Source: Sulfurospirillum sp. (GTDB lineage Bacteria > Campylobacterota > Campylobacteria > Campylobacterales > Arcobacteraceae). Taken from it: a stretch of 64,000 nt of DNA. Positions 37,766 to 54,605 of this stretch are shown here, in pieces. Position numbers and translations under genes: made by a program. The notes beneath the pieces are model-generated. The model was not told where the DNA came from. It saw nothing but the letters and a program-made list of their open reading frames with translations, and did not search any database. The stretch covers positions 62,001 to 126,000 of the forward strand of contig JAKZMJ010000032.1 of NCBI GenBank assembly GCA_030491005.1, in the 5' to 3' direction. Position 1 is the stretch's first letter, and each line of letters starts with the position of its first letter.

Positions 37766-38941
37766 ATGAATAAAAATAAAAAAATAAGAATTTTAGGTAA
37801 AGGCTTAACAGCTACTTCACTTAAAAATATTTTTAAAAAAGCCATACTTTATGATGACGACAACTTTCATACTTATGATATAAATTCAAATAAAACGACT
37901 ATAGTAAGTCCAGGTATTCCACCATCTAATTATATGGTTCAAAAATCAAAAAACCTTAAAAGTGATTACGATATGTTTGCAAAAAAAATGCCTTTTTCTA
38001 TTTGGGTATCTGGCACGAATGGTAAAACTACTACTTGTGAAATGCTTCAACATATATTAGAAGATAATCAAAGTGTTTGTGGTGGCAATAATGGGGTGCC
38101 TCTTAGTAAACTAAGAATGAAAGCAAAAATTTGGATTTTGGAAACTTCATCTTTTACTTTGCACTATACAAACAAAGCAGCACCAAATTTATATATTTTA
38201 TTACCTATAAATGAAGATCATATATCATGGCATGGTTCATTTGAAGAATATGAGAAAGCAAAATTAAAACCTTTATCTTTAATGAAAGAAGGGGAAATAG
38301 CAATTATCCCTAAAAAATATAAAAATATTAAAAGTAGTGCTTATACAATTTTTTATGATAATTCAGATGATTTATGTGATATTTTTAATATAGACAAAAG
38401 TGATATTAGTTTTAAAGAACCATTTTTAATAGATGCCATTTTAGCACTTTGTGCAAAAAAAATTTTATTTGACTATATTGATTATACTAAAATAAACACC
38501 TTTACATTAGGGGAACATAAACTTGAAAAAATATATGATAAGAAAAAAAGACTATGGATTAACGATAGTAAAGCTACAAATGTTGATGCTACGATTAAAG
38601 CCTTAATACCTTATATGACATATAATATTCATCTTATTTTAGGAGGTGATGACAAAGGTGCTAACTTAATACCACTTTTTGAAGTTTTAAAAAAAATTAA
38701 AGTTATTATTTATGTAATAGGTGCTAATTATGAAAGATTAGTAATTCTTGCTAAAAAACATAAAGTTGCTTATATAAAGTCAAAAAAATTAATACAAAGT
38801 GTAAAAGATATTTCTTTAAATCATGATGGAAATAGCATTGCTATTTTATCCCCTTCTGCATCATCTTTAGATCAGTTTCAGTCCTATTCACATAGAGGTG
38901 ATGAATTCAAAAATTTAGTGTATAACTTAAGCTTAAATTAA
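37766..38941 (+). CDS. murD: UDP-N-acetylmuramoylalanine--D-glutamate ligase
   Basis: A 391-residue ATP-dependent ligase that adds D-Glu to UDP-MurNAc-L-Ala. The ATP loop is VSGTNGKTTT. PINEDHISWHG is the Mur-ligase metal region, and NDSKATNVDATIKAL and LGGDDKGAN are the C-terminal domain marks. It is shorter than the 430-450 residues usual for the family, mainly in the N-terminal domain, which is common in this phylum. No ribosome binding site is clear, but it follows mraY closely. Confidence 0.93.
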   Translation: MNKNKKIRILGKGLTATSLKNIFKKAILYDDDNFHTYDINSNKTTIVSPGIPPSNYMVQKSKNLKSDYDMFAKKMPFSIWVSGTNGKTTTCEMLQHILEDNQSVCGGNNGVPLSKLRMKAKIWILETSSFTLHYTNKAAPNLYILLPINEDHISWHGSFEEYEKAKLKPLSLMKEGEIAIIPKKYKNIKSSAYTIFYDNSDDLCDIFNIDKSDISFKEPFLIDAILALCAKKILFDYIDYTKINTFTLGEHKLEKIYDKKKRLWINDSKATNVDATIKALIPYMTYNIHLILGGDDKGANLIPLFEVLKKIKVIIYVIGANYERLVILAKKHKVAYIKSKKLIQSVKDISLNHDGNSIAILSPSASSLDQFQSYSHRGDEFKNLVYNLSLN

Positions 38942-38977
38942 TAAGTTAAAGAATATAATTTCACTCCAATTTAAGAT

Positions 38978-39053
38978 GGCTCGGTAGCTCAGTCGGTAGA
39001 GCAAAGGACTGAAAATCCTTGTGTCGACAGTTCGATTCTGTCCCGCGCCACCA
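38978..39053 (+). tRNA. trnF: tRNA-Phe (GAA), acceptor stem with one mismatch
   Basis: A 76-base tRNA with encoded CCA. The anticodon loop is CTGAAAA (anticodon GAA). D and T arms are normal. The acceptor strands GGCTCGG and CCGCGCC pair except at the fourth position, T opposite C. A G there would make a perfect stem. It is the only tRNA-Phe seen in the window. Confidence 0.93.
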
Positions 39054-39069
39054 CTTATTTTGTATGGAT

Positions 39070-39146
39070 GCTGATGTAGCTCAGTTGGCTAGAGCAGCTG
39101 ATTTGTAATCAGCAGGTCGGGGGTTCGACTCCCTTCATCAGCTCCA
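39070..39146 (+). tRNA. trnT: tRNA-Thr (TGT)
   Basis: A 77-base tRNA with encoded CCA. Acceptor strands GCTGATG and CATCAGC pair fully, and the anticodon loop TTTGTAA gives TGT, which reads ACA and other ACN codons. It is the second of four tRNA genes in a cluster before tuf. Confidence 0.96.
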
Positions 39147-39214
39147 TTTTTTATATGTCGCGTGTGTATCTAATTTTATAGATTAGCACTTGACCAAAGC
39201 AGTAATTTTTCAAC

Positions 39215-39299
39215 GGGGAGGTTGGAGAGTGGTCAAATCCTGCGGATTGTAAATCCGCCGCCTTAGGCTTCGAAGGTTCAAGTCCTTCTCTCCCCACCA
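39215..39299 (+). tRNA. trnY: tRNA-Tyr (GTA)
   Basis: An 85-base class II tRNA with a long variable arm and encoded CCA. The anticodon loop TTGTAAA gives GTA. Acceptor strands are GGGGAGG and TCTCCCC, with one G-T pair. Confidence 0.96.
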
Positions 39300-39312
39300 T
39301 TGAAATGTTGAT

Positions 39313-39389
<77 letters not shown>

Positions 39390-39542
39390 TTTTATTTATT
39401 GAAACTGGAAGCTAGGTTATACTACTAATTAAAATATATAACTCTATTAAATAAAACTTCCAAATTAAAGCTTATTTTTAGTATTAATTAGTTAAAATGC
39501 ACATCAAAATGTGATGAAACTATATAGTTTTATACAACAACG

Positions 39543-39586
39543 ACCCTCTGAATAGAGAAGCTATCGGGCTTATCTACTCAGAGGGT
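39543..39586. promoter_or_regulatory. long hairpin directly upstream of tuf
   Basis: ACCCTCTGA and TCAGAGGGT form a perfect 9-bp outer stem. An inner stem TAGAGAAGC/GCTTATCTA (one mismatch) extends it over a loop TATCGG. No T-run follows. Instead TATAAT at 39589-39594 begins three bases later. It may end the tRNA transcript, serve as a protein site or be an RNA leader. Confidence 0.6.
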
Positions 39587-39588
39587 AT

Positions 39589-39594
39589 TATAAT
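39589..39594 (+). promoter_or_regulatory. candidate -10 element of tuf
   Basis: TATAAT between the hairpin and the tuf start. Transcription from it would give a very short leader, with AAAGG at 39604-39608 as ribosome binding site. If so, the hairpin lies upstream of the transcript rather than within it. Confidence 0.35.
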
Positions 39595-39615
39595 TAAAAT
39601 TTTAAAGGTGTTTTT

Positions 39616-40824
39616 ATGGCAAAAGAAAAATTCGAACGTAACAAACCGCATGTTAATATTGGTACTATTGGTCATGTAGATCATGGTAAAACTACTTTAA
39701 CAGCAGCAATTTCGGCAGTTCTTACAAAGAAAAATGGTGGAGAGATGATGGATTATGATCAAATCGATAATGCTCCAGAAGAGAGAGAAAGAGGAATTAC
39801 AATTGCTACTTCTCATATAGAGTATGAAACTGATGCTAGGCATTATGCTCATGTAGATTGTCCAGGACATGCTGATTATGTTAAGAATATGATTACAGGT
39901 GCTGCTCAAATGGATGGGGCAATTTTAGTAATTGCTGCAACTGATGGTCCTATGGCACAAACTAGAGAACATATCTTACTTTCTAAACAAGTTGGAGTTC
40001 CTTATATTCTAGTTTTTATGAATAAAGAAGATCAATTAGATGATGAAGATAAAGAAGAAATGTTAGAATTAGTTGAAATGGAAATTAGAGAATTATTATC
40101 TGAATATGATTTTCCAGGTGATGACACTCCTATTATTTCAGGATCTGCATTTAAAGCATTAGAAGAAGCTAAAGCTGATAGTGAAGGTGAGTGGTCTGCT
40201 AAAATTGTAGAATTAATGAATGCAGTTGACACATATATCCCAACTCCAAAAAGAGAAACTGAAAAAGACTTTTTAATGCCTGTTGAAGATGTGTTCTCAA
40301 TTTCTGGAAGAGGTACTGTTGTAACTGGTAGAATTGAAAAAGGTATTGTTAAAATTGGTGAGACTATTGAAATAGTTGGTATTACTGATACTCAAACAAC
40401 TACAGTTACTGGTGTTGAAATGTTTAGAAAAGAGATGGATCAAGGTGAAGCTGGTGATAATTGTGGAGTCTTATTAAGAGGTGTTAAAAAAGAAGATGTT
40501 CAAAGAGGACAAGTTCTTGTTAAGCCAGGAACAATTACTCCACATACAGAATTTAGATGTGAAACATATATTTTATCTAAAGAAGAAGGTGGAAGACATA
40601 CACCATTTTTTAGTGGATATAGACCTCAATTTTATATTAGAACAACAGATGTTACAGGATCAGTAACTTTACCTGAAGGTACAGAAATGGTTATGCCTGG
40701 TGATAATGTTGAAATGAATGTTGTTTTAGTTGCTCCTGTTGCACTTGAAAAAGGTACTAAGTTTGCTATTCGTGAAGGTGGTAGAACTGTTGGTGCTGGT
40801 GTTGTAGCTGAAATTATCAAGTAA
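39616..40824 (+). CDS. tuf: elongation factor Tu
   Basis: A 402-residue GTPase that brings aminoacyl-tRNA to the ribosome. The P-loop is [22 protein letters not shown] is the switch I region, [25 protein letters not shown] the switch II region (positions about 82-106), and NKEDQLDD stands for the usual NKxD. Domains 2 and 3 are full length and end with [11 protein letters not shown]. rpmG follows after 9 bases. The gene lies apart from an S12/S7/fusA cluster. Confidence 0.97.
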   Translation: MAKEKFERNKPHVNIGTIGHVDHGKTTLTAAISAVLTKKNGGEMMDYDQIDNAPEERERGITIATSHIEYETDARHYAHVDCPGHADYVKNMITGAAQMDGAILVIAATDGPMAQTREHILLSKQVGVPYILVFMNKEDQLDDEDKEEMLELVEMEIRELLSEYDFPGDDTPIISGSAFKALEEAKADSEGEWSAKIVELMNAVDTYIPTPKRETEKDFLMPVEDVFSISGRGTVVTGRIEKGIVKIGETIEIVGITDTQTTTVTGVEMFRKEMDQGEAGDNCGVLLRGVKKEDVQRGQVLVKPGTITPHTEFRCETYILSKEEGGRHTPFFSGYRPQFYIRTTDVTGSVTLPEGTEMVMPGDNVEMNVVLVAPVALEKGTKFAIREGGRTVGAGVVAEIIK

Positions 40825-40833
40825 AGGATAAAT

Positions 40834-41004
40834 ATGGCACATGGATCAAGTATAAAAGTTGGATTAAAGTGTGAAGAGTGTGGTGATATAAATTACACTA
40901 CTTTTAAAAATCCTAAAACTTTTACAGAAAAAATGGAATTAAAAAAATATAGTCCTAGATTAAAAAAACACACTATACATAAAGAAATAAAACTAAAGTC
41001 TTAA
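40834..41004 (+). CDS. rpmG: 50S ribosomal protein L33
   Basis: A 56-residue protein. It begins [19 protein letters not shown] and contains [20 protein letters not shown], ending [11 protein letters not shown]. Only the first zinc-binding pair (CEEC) is present; the second is replaced by YSPRL, so it is a half-motif version. AAGGA precedes the ATG. The stop codon lies in the loop of the following hairpin. It joins tuf to the tRNA-Trp and secE genes. Confidence 0.93.
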   Translation: MAHGSSIKVGLKCEECGDINYTTFKNPKTFTEKMELKKYSPRLKKHTIHKEIKLKS

Positions 41005-41017
41005 AAGACTTTAGTTT
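40990..41017 (+). terminator. hairpin terminator overlapping the rpmG stop
   Basis: AAACTAAAGTCT and AGACTTTAGTTT are perfect 12-base arms with loop TAAA, which contains the rpmG stop. The 3' arm ends in TTT, but no long T-run follows. It may mark the end of the tuf-rpmG transcript. Confidence 0.6.
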
Positions 41018-41033
41018 AGCTTTATGTGAAACT

Positions 41034-41109
41034 AGGTTAGTAGCTCCAATGGTAGAGCGCCGGATTCCAAATCCGATGGTTGTGGGTTCGAGTCCCTCCT
41101 GACCTGCCA
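41034..41109 (+). tRNA. trnW: tRNA-Trp (CCA)
   Basis: A 76-base tRNA with the anticodon loop TTCCAAA (anticodon CCA). Acceptor strands AGGTTAG and CTGACCT pair with one T-G pair; the discriminator is G and CCA is encoded. Its place before secE is typical of bacteria. Confidence 0.96.
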
Positions 41110-41178
41110 AGTTTTTTTAAAAAAAGTATTTAACTCTTTTTAAAAGAATTTTTAGTTTAATAATTTTTGGAGTCAATT

Positions 41179-41361
41179 GTGAATAAAATGAAGTCTTATT
41201 ATAAAAGTGTTAGAGAAGAGTTACTTAAAGTTATTTTTCCTATTAAGGAACAAGTAAGAACTGCCTTTATATCTGTTTTTATAGTAGTTACCGTAATATC
41301 GTTGTTTTTAGCACTAATTGATGTGATTATGTCATTAAGCTTAACATCTTTAATGAATTAA
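41179..41361 (+). CDS. secE: preprotein translocase subunit SecE
   Basis: A 60-residue protein with an amphipathic N-terminal helix and one transmembrane segment (about residues 28-50). SVREELLKVIFPIKEQV is the conserved amphipathic region, with Pro where most have WP. The GTG at 41179 is chosen since GGAG (41169-41172) lies 6 bases upstream, while an upstream TTG at 41167 overlaps that site. SecE clamps SecY in the translocon. Confidence 0.9.
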   Translation: MNKMKSYYKSVREELLKVIFPIKEQVRTAFISVFIVVTVISLFLALIDVIMSLSLTSLMN

Positions 41362-41373
41362 GGAATTTAAAAT

Positions 41374-41901
41374 ATGGCACATCAATGGTATGCGATTCAA
41401 ACACACTCAGGAAGTGAATTAACAGTAAAAAGAGCACTTGAAAGACTAGCAGATGAAATGCAAGACGATAAAATTGCTGAAGTCTTGGTTCCTACTGAAG
41501 ATTTAATTGAGATAAAAAAAGGTAAGAAAAATATTATTGAAAGACCTTTATATCCTGCTTATGCCTTTGCTAAAATTGACTTAACAACTGCTTTATGGCA
41601 TGCGATACAATCTATGCCTAAGGTTGGAAGATTTATAGGTGAGTCTAAAAAGCCTACACCTTTATCAAAAAAAGATATAGATTCCATTTTAGATAAAGTA
41701 CATAATAAAGCAGCTGCGAAACCAAAAGTTTCATTTGAAGAAGGAGAAATGGTTCGTATTAAAGAAGGTCCATTTTCTAACTTTAATGGTGTAGTGGAAA
41801 ATTTTGATATGACTTCAGGCTTATTAAAATTAAATGTATCAATTTTTGGACGTAATACTCCTGTTGAAATATCTTATTCACAAGTTGAGAGAATAGTATA
41901 A
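41374..41901 (+). CDS. nusG: transcription termination/antitermination factor NusG
   Basis: A 175-residue protein with the N-terminal NGN domain (WYAIQTHSGSE at residues 4-14; ERPLYPAYAFAKI) and a C-terminal KOW domain (EGEMVRIKEGPFSNFNGVVE). It binds RNA polymerase and couples it to ribosomes or Rho. It follows secE after 12 bases, as usual. Confidence 0.95.
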   Translation: MAHQWYAIQTHSGSELTVKRALERLADEMQDDKIAEVLVPTEDLIEIKKGKKNIIERPLYPAYAFAKIDLTTALWHAIQSMPKVGRFIGESKKPTPLSKKDIDSILDKVHNKAAAKPKVSFEEGEMVRIKEGPFSNFNGVVENFDMTSGLLKLNVSIFGRNTPVEISYSQVERIV

Positions 41902-41996
41902 AAATATAAAAATTGTTTAATCTTTAGGTAAGAAAACTTAAATGAATAGTTTTTTTGCTTAATGACTAATCATTAAAAACATCAAAAAGGAATAGC

Positions 41997-42419
41997 ATGG
42001 CTAAAAAAATAACAGGAATTCTAAAATTACAAATTCCAGCAGGTGCGGCAAATCCGTCGCCACCAGTTGGTCCAGCATTGGGTCAGCGTGGAATAAATAT
42101 TATGGAATTTTGTAAAGCATTTAATGAAAAAACAAAAGATAAAAAAGGTTTTAAAATACCAGTAGAAATATCAATTTTTTCAGATAAAAGTTTTACATTT
42201 GTAGTAAAACAACCACCAATGACTGATTTAATTAAAAAAGTAGCAGGAGTAGCTAAAGGTAGTGATAATCCACTTAAAAACAAAATCGGTACACTAAGCA
42301 AAGAACAAGTATTAGAAATAGTAGATATGAAAATTGCTGATTTAAATACTAATGATAAGCAACAAGCAGCAAAAATTGTTGAAGGTAGTGCTAGGTCTAT
42401 AGGAATTAGCGTAGTATAA
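41997..42419 (+). CDS. rplK: 50S ribosomal protein L11
   Basis: A 140-residue protein that binds the GTPase-associated region of 23S r[31 protein letters not shown] is the conserved N-terminal region, and [11 protein letters not shown] lies at the end. AAGGA precedes the ATG. The gap of 95 bases from nusG holds no clear hairpin. Confidence 0.96.
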   Translation: MAKKITGILKLQIPAGAANPSPPVGPALGQRGINIMEFCKAFNEKTKDKKGFKIPVEISIFSDKSFTFVVKQPPMTDLIKKVAGVAKGSDNPLKNKIGTLSKEQVLEIVDMKIADLNTNDKQQAAKIVEGSARSIGISVV

Positions 42420-42436
42420 TTTGGATTTTAAACTTT

Positions 42437-42462
42437 TACCACTAGTTTTAAAATAAGTGGTA
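42437..42462. promoter_or_regulatory. hairpin between rplK and rplA
   Basis: TACCACT and AGTGGTA are perfect arms around a 12-base loop rich in A and T. The gap (114 bases) is unusually long for rplK-rplA. It could be an L1-binding or processing site, or a weak terminator. Confidence 0.45.
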
Positions 42463-42533
42463 GCAAAACATTTGAGTTTTTATAAAAAAATACTAACTTA
42501 AAATTATAAAAAATAAAAATTGCGGAGAATAAA

Positions 42534-43232
42534 ATGGTAAAGAAATCAAAAAGATTTAGAGCGTTATTAGAAAAAATAGAAGATAAACATTATGAATTAA
42601 CAGAAGCTATTAATCTTATTAAAGAATTAAAATCAGCAAAATTTGATGAAAGTGTAGAAATCGCACTTAACTTAAATGTAGATCCAAGACATGCTGATCA
42701 AATGATTAGAGGTTCAGTGATACTTCCAAATGGAACAGGAAAAACTGTTAGAGTTGCAGTTTTTGCTAAAGGTTTAAAAGTTGATGAAGCAAAAGCAGCT
42801 GGTGCTGATATTGTTGGAAATGATGATTTATTAGAAAGTATTCAAGGTGGAGAAATTAATTTTGATGTTTTAATTGCAACTCCTGATTGTATGGGAATGG
42901 TAGGTAAATTAGGAAGAGTATTAGGTCCAAAAGGTTTAATGCCAAATCCTAAAGTAGGTACTGTTACTATGGATGTAACAAAAGCTGTAAATGATGCAAA
43001 AGGTGGACAAGTTACATATAAGGTTGATAAAAAAGGAAATATGCAAGCAGCTATTGCTAAAATTTCTTTTCCAGCTTCTCATATTCAAGAGAATGTTGAA
43101 ACTTTTATAAAAGCTATTAACAAACAAAAACCAGCATCTGCAAAAGGTAGATATATGACTCGTGGTGTTATTTCTTTAACAATGTCTCCTTCAATTAATT
43201 TGGATACTTCTTTATTAATGGATATTAAATAA
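42534..43232 (+). CDS. rplA: 50S ribosomal protein L1
   Basis: A 232-residue protein. [12 protein letters not shown] is at the start, followed by [19 protein letters not shown], and the signature [20 protein letters not shown]1 binds the L1 stalk and often represses its own operon. GGAG lies before the ATG. Confidence 0.96.
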   Translation: MVKKSKRFRALLEKIEDKHYELTEAINLIKELKSAKFDESVEIALNLNVDPRHADQMIRGSVILPNGTGKTVRVAVFAKGLKVDEAKAAGADIVGNDDLLESIQGGEINFDVLIATPDCMGMVGKLGRVLGPKGLMPNPKVGTVTMDVTKAVNDAKGGQVTYKVDKKGNMQAAIAKISFPASHIQENVETFIKAINKQKPASAKGRYMTRGVISLTMSPSINLDTSLLMDIK

Positions 43233-43389
43233 GCTAAGGCTTATTTAATATGTAATATTCAATAATGATGATTTGGTCCTTATTGTTGAGTGTTTCAAAG
43301 CACTGATTAAAACTGATGACAGTGGGTTAAAAACTTTAGAGTTTTTACTAATTCCTACTTTAGGTTTCATGGTTTGAAAGGAGGATACA
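43233..43389 (+). promoter_or_regulatory. candidate L10 leader RNA
   Basis: A 157-base gap between rplA and rplJ with several short stem possibilities (TTTAAAAACT region, GGTCC, a TTTAGAGTTT turn) and AAAGGAGG at its end. Bacteria commonly have an L10(L12)4-binding leader here that controls rplJL. The position and length fit; I cannot verify the fold. Confidence 0.4.
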
Positions 43390-43881
43390 ATGAATAAAGA
43401 AAGAAAAACGGAAATTATTAATTATTTATCTTCTGAATTTAAAAATTCACAAGCAGTTGTTATATGTTCTTTTAACGGAATTAGTCATAAAGAACTTGAA
43501 AATTTAAGAAATGATGCAAAAGAAAATAACACAAAAGTAGAAGTAGCAAAAAATACTTTAGTACAAGTTGCTGTTAAGAATGCTGATTTAGGAAGTATTG
43601 AAATTAGTGGTAATAATATATTTTTATGGTCCCAAGATCAAATATCTGCTTGTAAAGTTGCTGATAAGTTTGCAAACTTACAAAACGATAAATTTGAAAT
43701 TAAATCAGGTATTATTGAAGGCAAAATAGCCGACCTTGAAACAGTAAATAAATTCGCTAAATTAGCTTCAAAAGAAGAATTAATTGGTATGTTATTATCT
43801 GTTTGGACTGCACCTGCAAGATATTTTGTATGTGGTCTTGATAATCTTAGAGCAAAAAAAGAAGAAGAAGAAGCAGCATAA
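43390..43881 (+). CDS. rplJ: 50S ribosomal protein L10
   Basis: A 163-residue protein that anchors L7/L12 dimers. The N-terminal region SSEFKNSQAVVICSFNGISHKELE and VAKNTLVQVA are conserved, and the C-terminal helix with Glu/Ala-rich end serves as L12 platform. AAGGAGG is the strong ribosome site. L12 follows. Confidence 0.95.
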   Translation: MNKERKTEIINYLSSEFKNSQAVVICSFNGISHKELENLRNDAKENNTKVEVAKNTLVQVAVKNADLGSIEISGNNIFLWSQDQISACKVADKFANLQNDKFEIKSGIIEGKIADLETVNKFAKLASKEELIGMLLSVWTAPARYFVCGLDNLRAKKEEEEAA

Positions 43882-43931
43882 TTTATATTAAGTTGGAACA
43901 ATAAAAAATTAAATAAAATTAAGGAAATAAA

Positions 43932-44303
43932 ATGGCAATTTCTAAAGAAGATGTATTAGAATATATATCAGGACTTTCAGTATTAGAGTTATCTGATTTA
44001 GTAAAAGATTTTGAAGAAAAATTTGGAGTATCTGCACAACCTACAGTTGTTGCTGGTGCAGGAGCTGGTGCTGTTGAAGATGTTGAAGAACAAACAGAAT
44101 TCGATGTAATAGTTACTAGTTGTGGAGCTAAAAAAATCAATGTTATTAAAGCTATTAGAGCATTAACTGGTTTAGGTTTAAAAGAAGCTAAAACAGCTGC
44201 TGAAGATACACCTTCAACTATTAAAGAAGGTATCTCAAAAGAAGATGCCGAAGCTGCAAAAGCTGATTTAGAAGCAGCAGGAGCTAGTGTAGAAATTAAA
44301 TAA
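43932..44303 (+). CDS. rplL: 50S ribosomal protein L7/L12
   Basis: A 123-residue stalk protein. The N-terminal dimerisation region ([20 protein letters not shown]) is joined by an Ala/Gly hinge to the C-terminal domain with [20 protein letters not shown], which contacts translation factors. A hairpin follows the stop before rpoB. Confidence 0.96.
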   Translation: MAISKEDVLEYISGLSVLELSDLVKDFEEKFGVSAQPTVVAGAGAGAVEDVEEQTEFDVIVTSCGAKKINVIKAIRALTGLGLKEAKTAAEDTPSTIKEGISKEDAEAAKADLEAAGASVEIK

Positions 44304-44321
44304 TTATTTTTATAATTACAG

Positions 44322-44349
44322 TTATATAAGGCGTTTTAGCCTTATATAA
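44322..44349 (+). terminator. attenuator-like hairpin between rplL and rpoB
   Basis: TTATATAAGGC and GCCTTATATAA are perfect 11-base arms around GTTTTA. It lies 19 bases after rplL in the 167-base gap. Partial terminators here lower rpoBC expression relative to the ribosomal genes in other bacteria. The trailing sequence AAATAAG is not a full T-run. Confidence 0.65.
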
Positions 44350-44443
44350 AAATAAGTATTTTTAAAGCTTAAGATTAAATTTCCTATGAATTTTAATACT
44401 ATTCTTTCAAAATACTTTTTAGCTTTTTACAATAAAGGCATAA

Positions 44444-53143
<8,700 letters not shown>

Positions 53144-53150
53144 AGTAAAT

Positions 53151-53181
53151 AATAGCTTGTATAAATATTATATAAGCTATT
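53151..53181 (+). terminator. terminator after rpoC
   Basis: AATAGCTT and AAGCTATT arms around an AT-rich loop, 8 bases after the rpoC stop and followed by GTGTTT. Confidence 0.55.
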
Positions 53182-53215
53182 GTGTTTAAGACTATAGAAG
53201 CCTATATCAATTAAA

Positions 53216-53248
53216 CTTAAGATATGTATTTATAAAATTTATCTTAAG
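53216..53248 (-). terminator. terminator overlapping the end of the DUF1338 gene
   Basis: CTTAAGATA and TATCTTAAG are perfect 9-base arms. One arm covers the stop codon of the minus-strand gene, with an AT-rich loop. It may serve the minus-strand gene or both converging units. Confidence 0.5.
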
Positions 53249-54036
53249 TTTGTACTTTCAAAGATTTTATCAGCAGAACTCATTACAAAACCTTGATATA
53301 AATCATCATCTATATTTGTATATCTTTTTGCAAATTCATAAAAACATGAGGGTATATCATAAGTACCATCTATAAATTTTATTGGTATAATTTGTGCTAA
53401 AGTTGAACTTTGTTCAAGAAAAACTTCTTTATTTCCTTTTATTTCTCCACCTGTATCATTTAATTTATAGCCATTATTTTTTAAAAAAGTATTTACACTT
53501 TCTAAAGTATCAAATTTTTCTAAGTCATTAACAAAAATAGTAAAATGATTTGCACAATATCCAAAGACATAAAACCATGCAGCATATTCACTTTTTGCAT
53601 ATAAGCTTTTATATGTTTTATAAGAAATATCCCAATGCCTTGAAGAACTTAGTAATGCAGACTTATTTAAAATATCTTTGGGTATCTTGGAGACTAAAGA
53701 GTTTAGTATGTCTTGTGTTTCTTTGTCAAATTCTTCAATTTTTAATTCACTTATAAATACTTTTGGATATTTTAAATTTTTATGAATAAAATGGTGAGCA
53801 TCAAGCTTTTTACTTTGAAAATCATAATAATCTTTTTTTTCATAACCTAAAGTAATAAAAAATTTTGCAAGTACATCAATATTACATCTCTTGTGCGACA
53901 AGGTTCTTAGAGCTATGTGGTCATTAATTATTGCTTTAGTTTGAGTTTGTAAAAATAGCTTTTTAATATCAAAAGCTTGTGGTGTTAATTTAATATATTG
54001 GGACCATAATGTAGAAAAAAGATTTTCTATTTGCAT
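53239..54036 (-). CDS. DUF1338 / 2-oxoadipate dioxygenase-decarboxylase-like protein
   Basis: A 265-residue member of the DUF1338 family (HglS/YdcJ-like, non-haem iron). The metal-binding pattern is visible: HIALRTL near residue 39, a second His in ANHFTIFVND, and Glu in CFYEFAKRY. Proven members convert 2-oxoadipate to 2-hydroxyglutarate in lysine breakdown. This one is shorter than the well studied enzymes (about 450 residues), so the substrate is open. It lies between rpoC and the accessory island, with its own terminator. Confidence 0.75.
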   Translation of the reverse strand: MQIENLFSTLWSQYIKLTPQAFDIKKLFLQTQTKAIINDHIALRTLSHKRCNIDVLAKFFITLGYEKKDYYDFQSKKLDAHHFIHKNLKYPKVFISELKIEEFDKETQDILNSLVSKIPKDILNKSALLSSSRHWDISYKTYKSLYAKSEYAAWFYVFGYCANHFTIFVNDLEKFDTLESVNTFLKNNGYKLNDTGGEIKGNKEVFLEQSSTLAQIIPIKFIDGTYDIPSCFYEFAKRYTNIDDDLYQGFVMSSADKIFESTNLR

Positions 54037-54177
54037 ATTTTATCCTTGATATTATTATAATTGCATAAAGCTTTAATAGAGCTTTTTAGACTTTATAAAA
54101 TATGGGTGATTTAAAAAAGAGAATTATTGAATATTAATCTAAATAATTATTTTACTTATTTAATAAAAATAAGCATT

Positions 54178-54555
54178 TTATGTTTTCTTTAAAATAGTTT
54201 TTCTAAGTATATGTAAATACTCATAAGTCTTATCTGCTTTATGGTTTCTATTTTCTGTTTTATCTGCTTTAAATCTTTGATATTCTTTTATTTCTAAACT
54301 ATATTTTCCATATTTTTTCATAATTTTTTCAACATCAGATTTACTCATTAATCCTTCGTTATTATAACTTAAAAATATATATTGAAATTTTGCATTTTTT
54401 ATTAAATCTTCAAAATTATTATGTACTTCACCTTTTTTACAATAGTTTGATCGATTGTATTCTCTTAATCCAGTTTTACCCTTTGGGGTAAAACTATCAT
54501 ATTTAGTAATTGTATTTAACATATGATAATTTGAACTATATTGTCGTTGATTATA
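54178..54555 (-). pseudogene. D12-class adenine DNA methylase, C-terminal fragment
   Basis: On the minus strand the sequence from 54555 reads YNQRQYSSNYHMLNTITKYD, then SFTPKGKTGLREYNRSNYC, and FLSYNNEGLMSK further on. This is the region after the catalytic (D/N)PPY motif and the C-terminal part of Dam-like adenine methylases of class D12. The N-terminal two-thirds with the SAM-binding loop and DPPY is missing. The longest ORF with ATG is 54178-54522 (114 residues), but the methylase-like frame extends further up and is joined in frame to the remnant at 54552-54577. It is non-functional. Confidence 0.75.
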
Positions 54556-54577
54556 CTGTCCCTCTTTGTCAATACCA
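54552..54577 (-). repeat. 26-base repeat shared with the 25.9-kb scar
   Basis: Bases 54552-54577 are identical to 25937-25962 and in the same orientation. In both places the minus strand encodes GIDKEGQY in one frame. Beyond the 26 bases the two loci differ. It marks a fragment of the same lost element in both scars. Confidence 0.85.
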
Positions 54578-54605
54578 ATCCTAAATATATTTATATTCCA
54601 AACCT

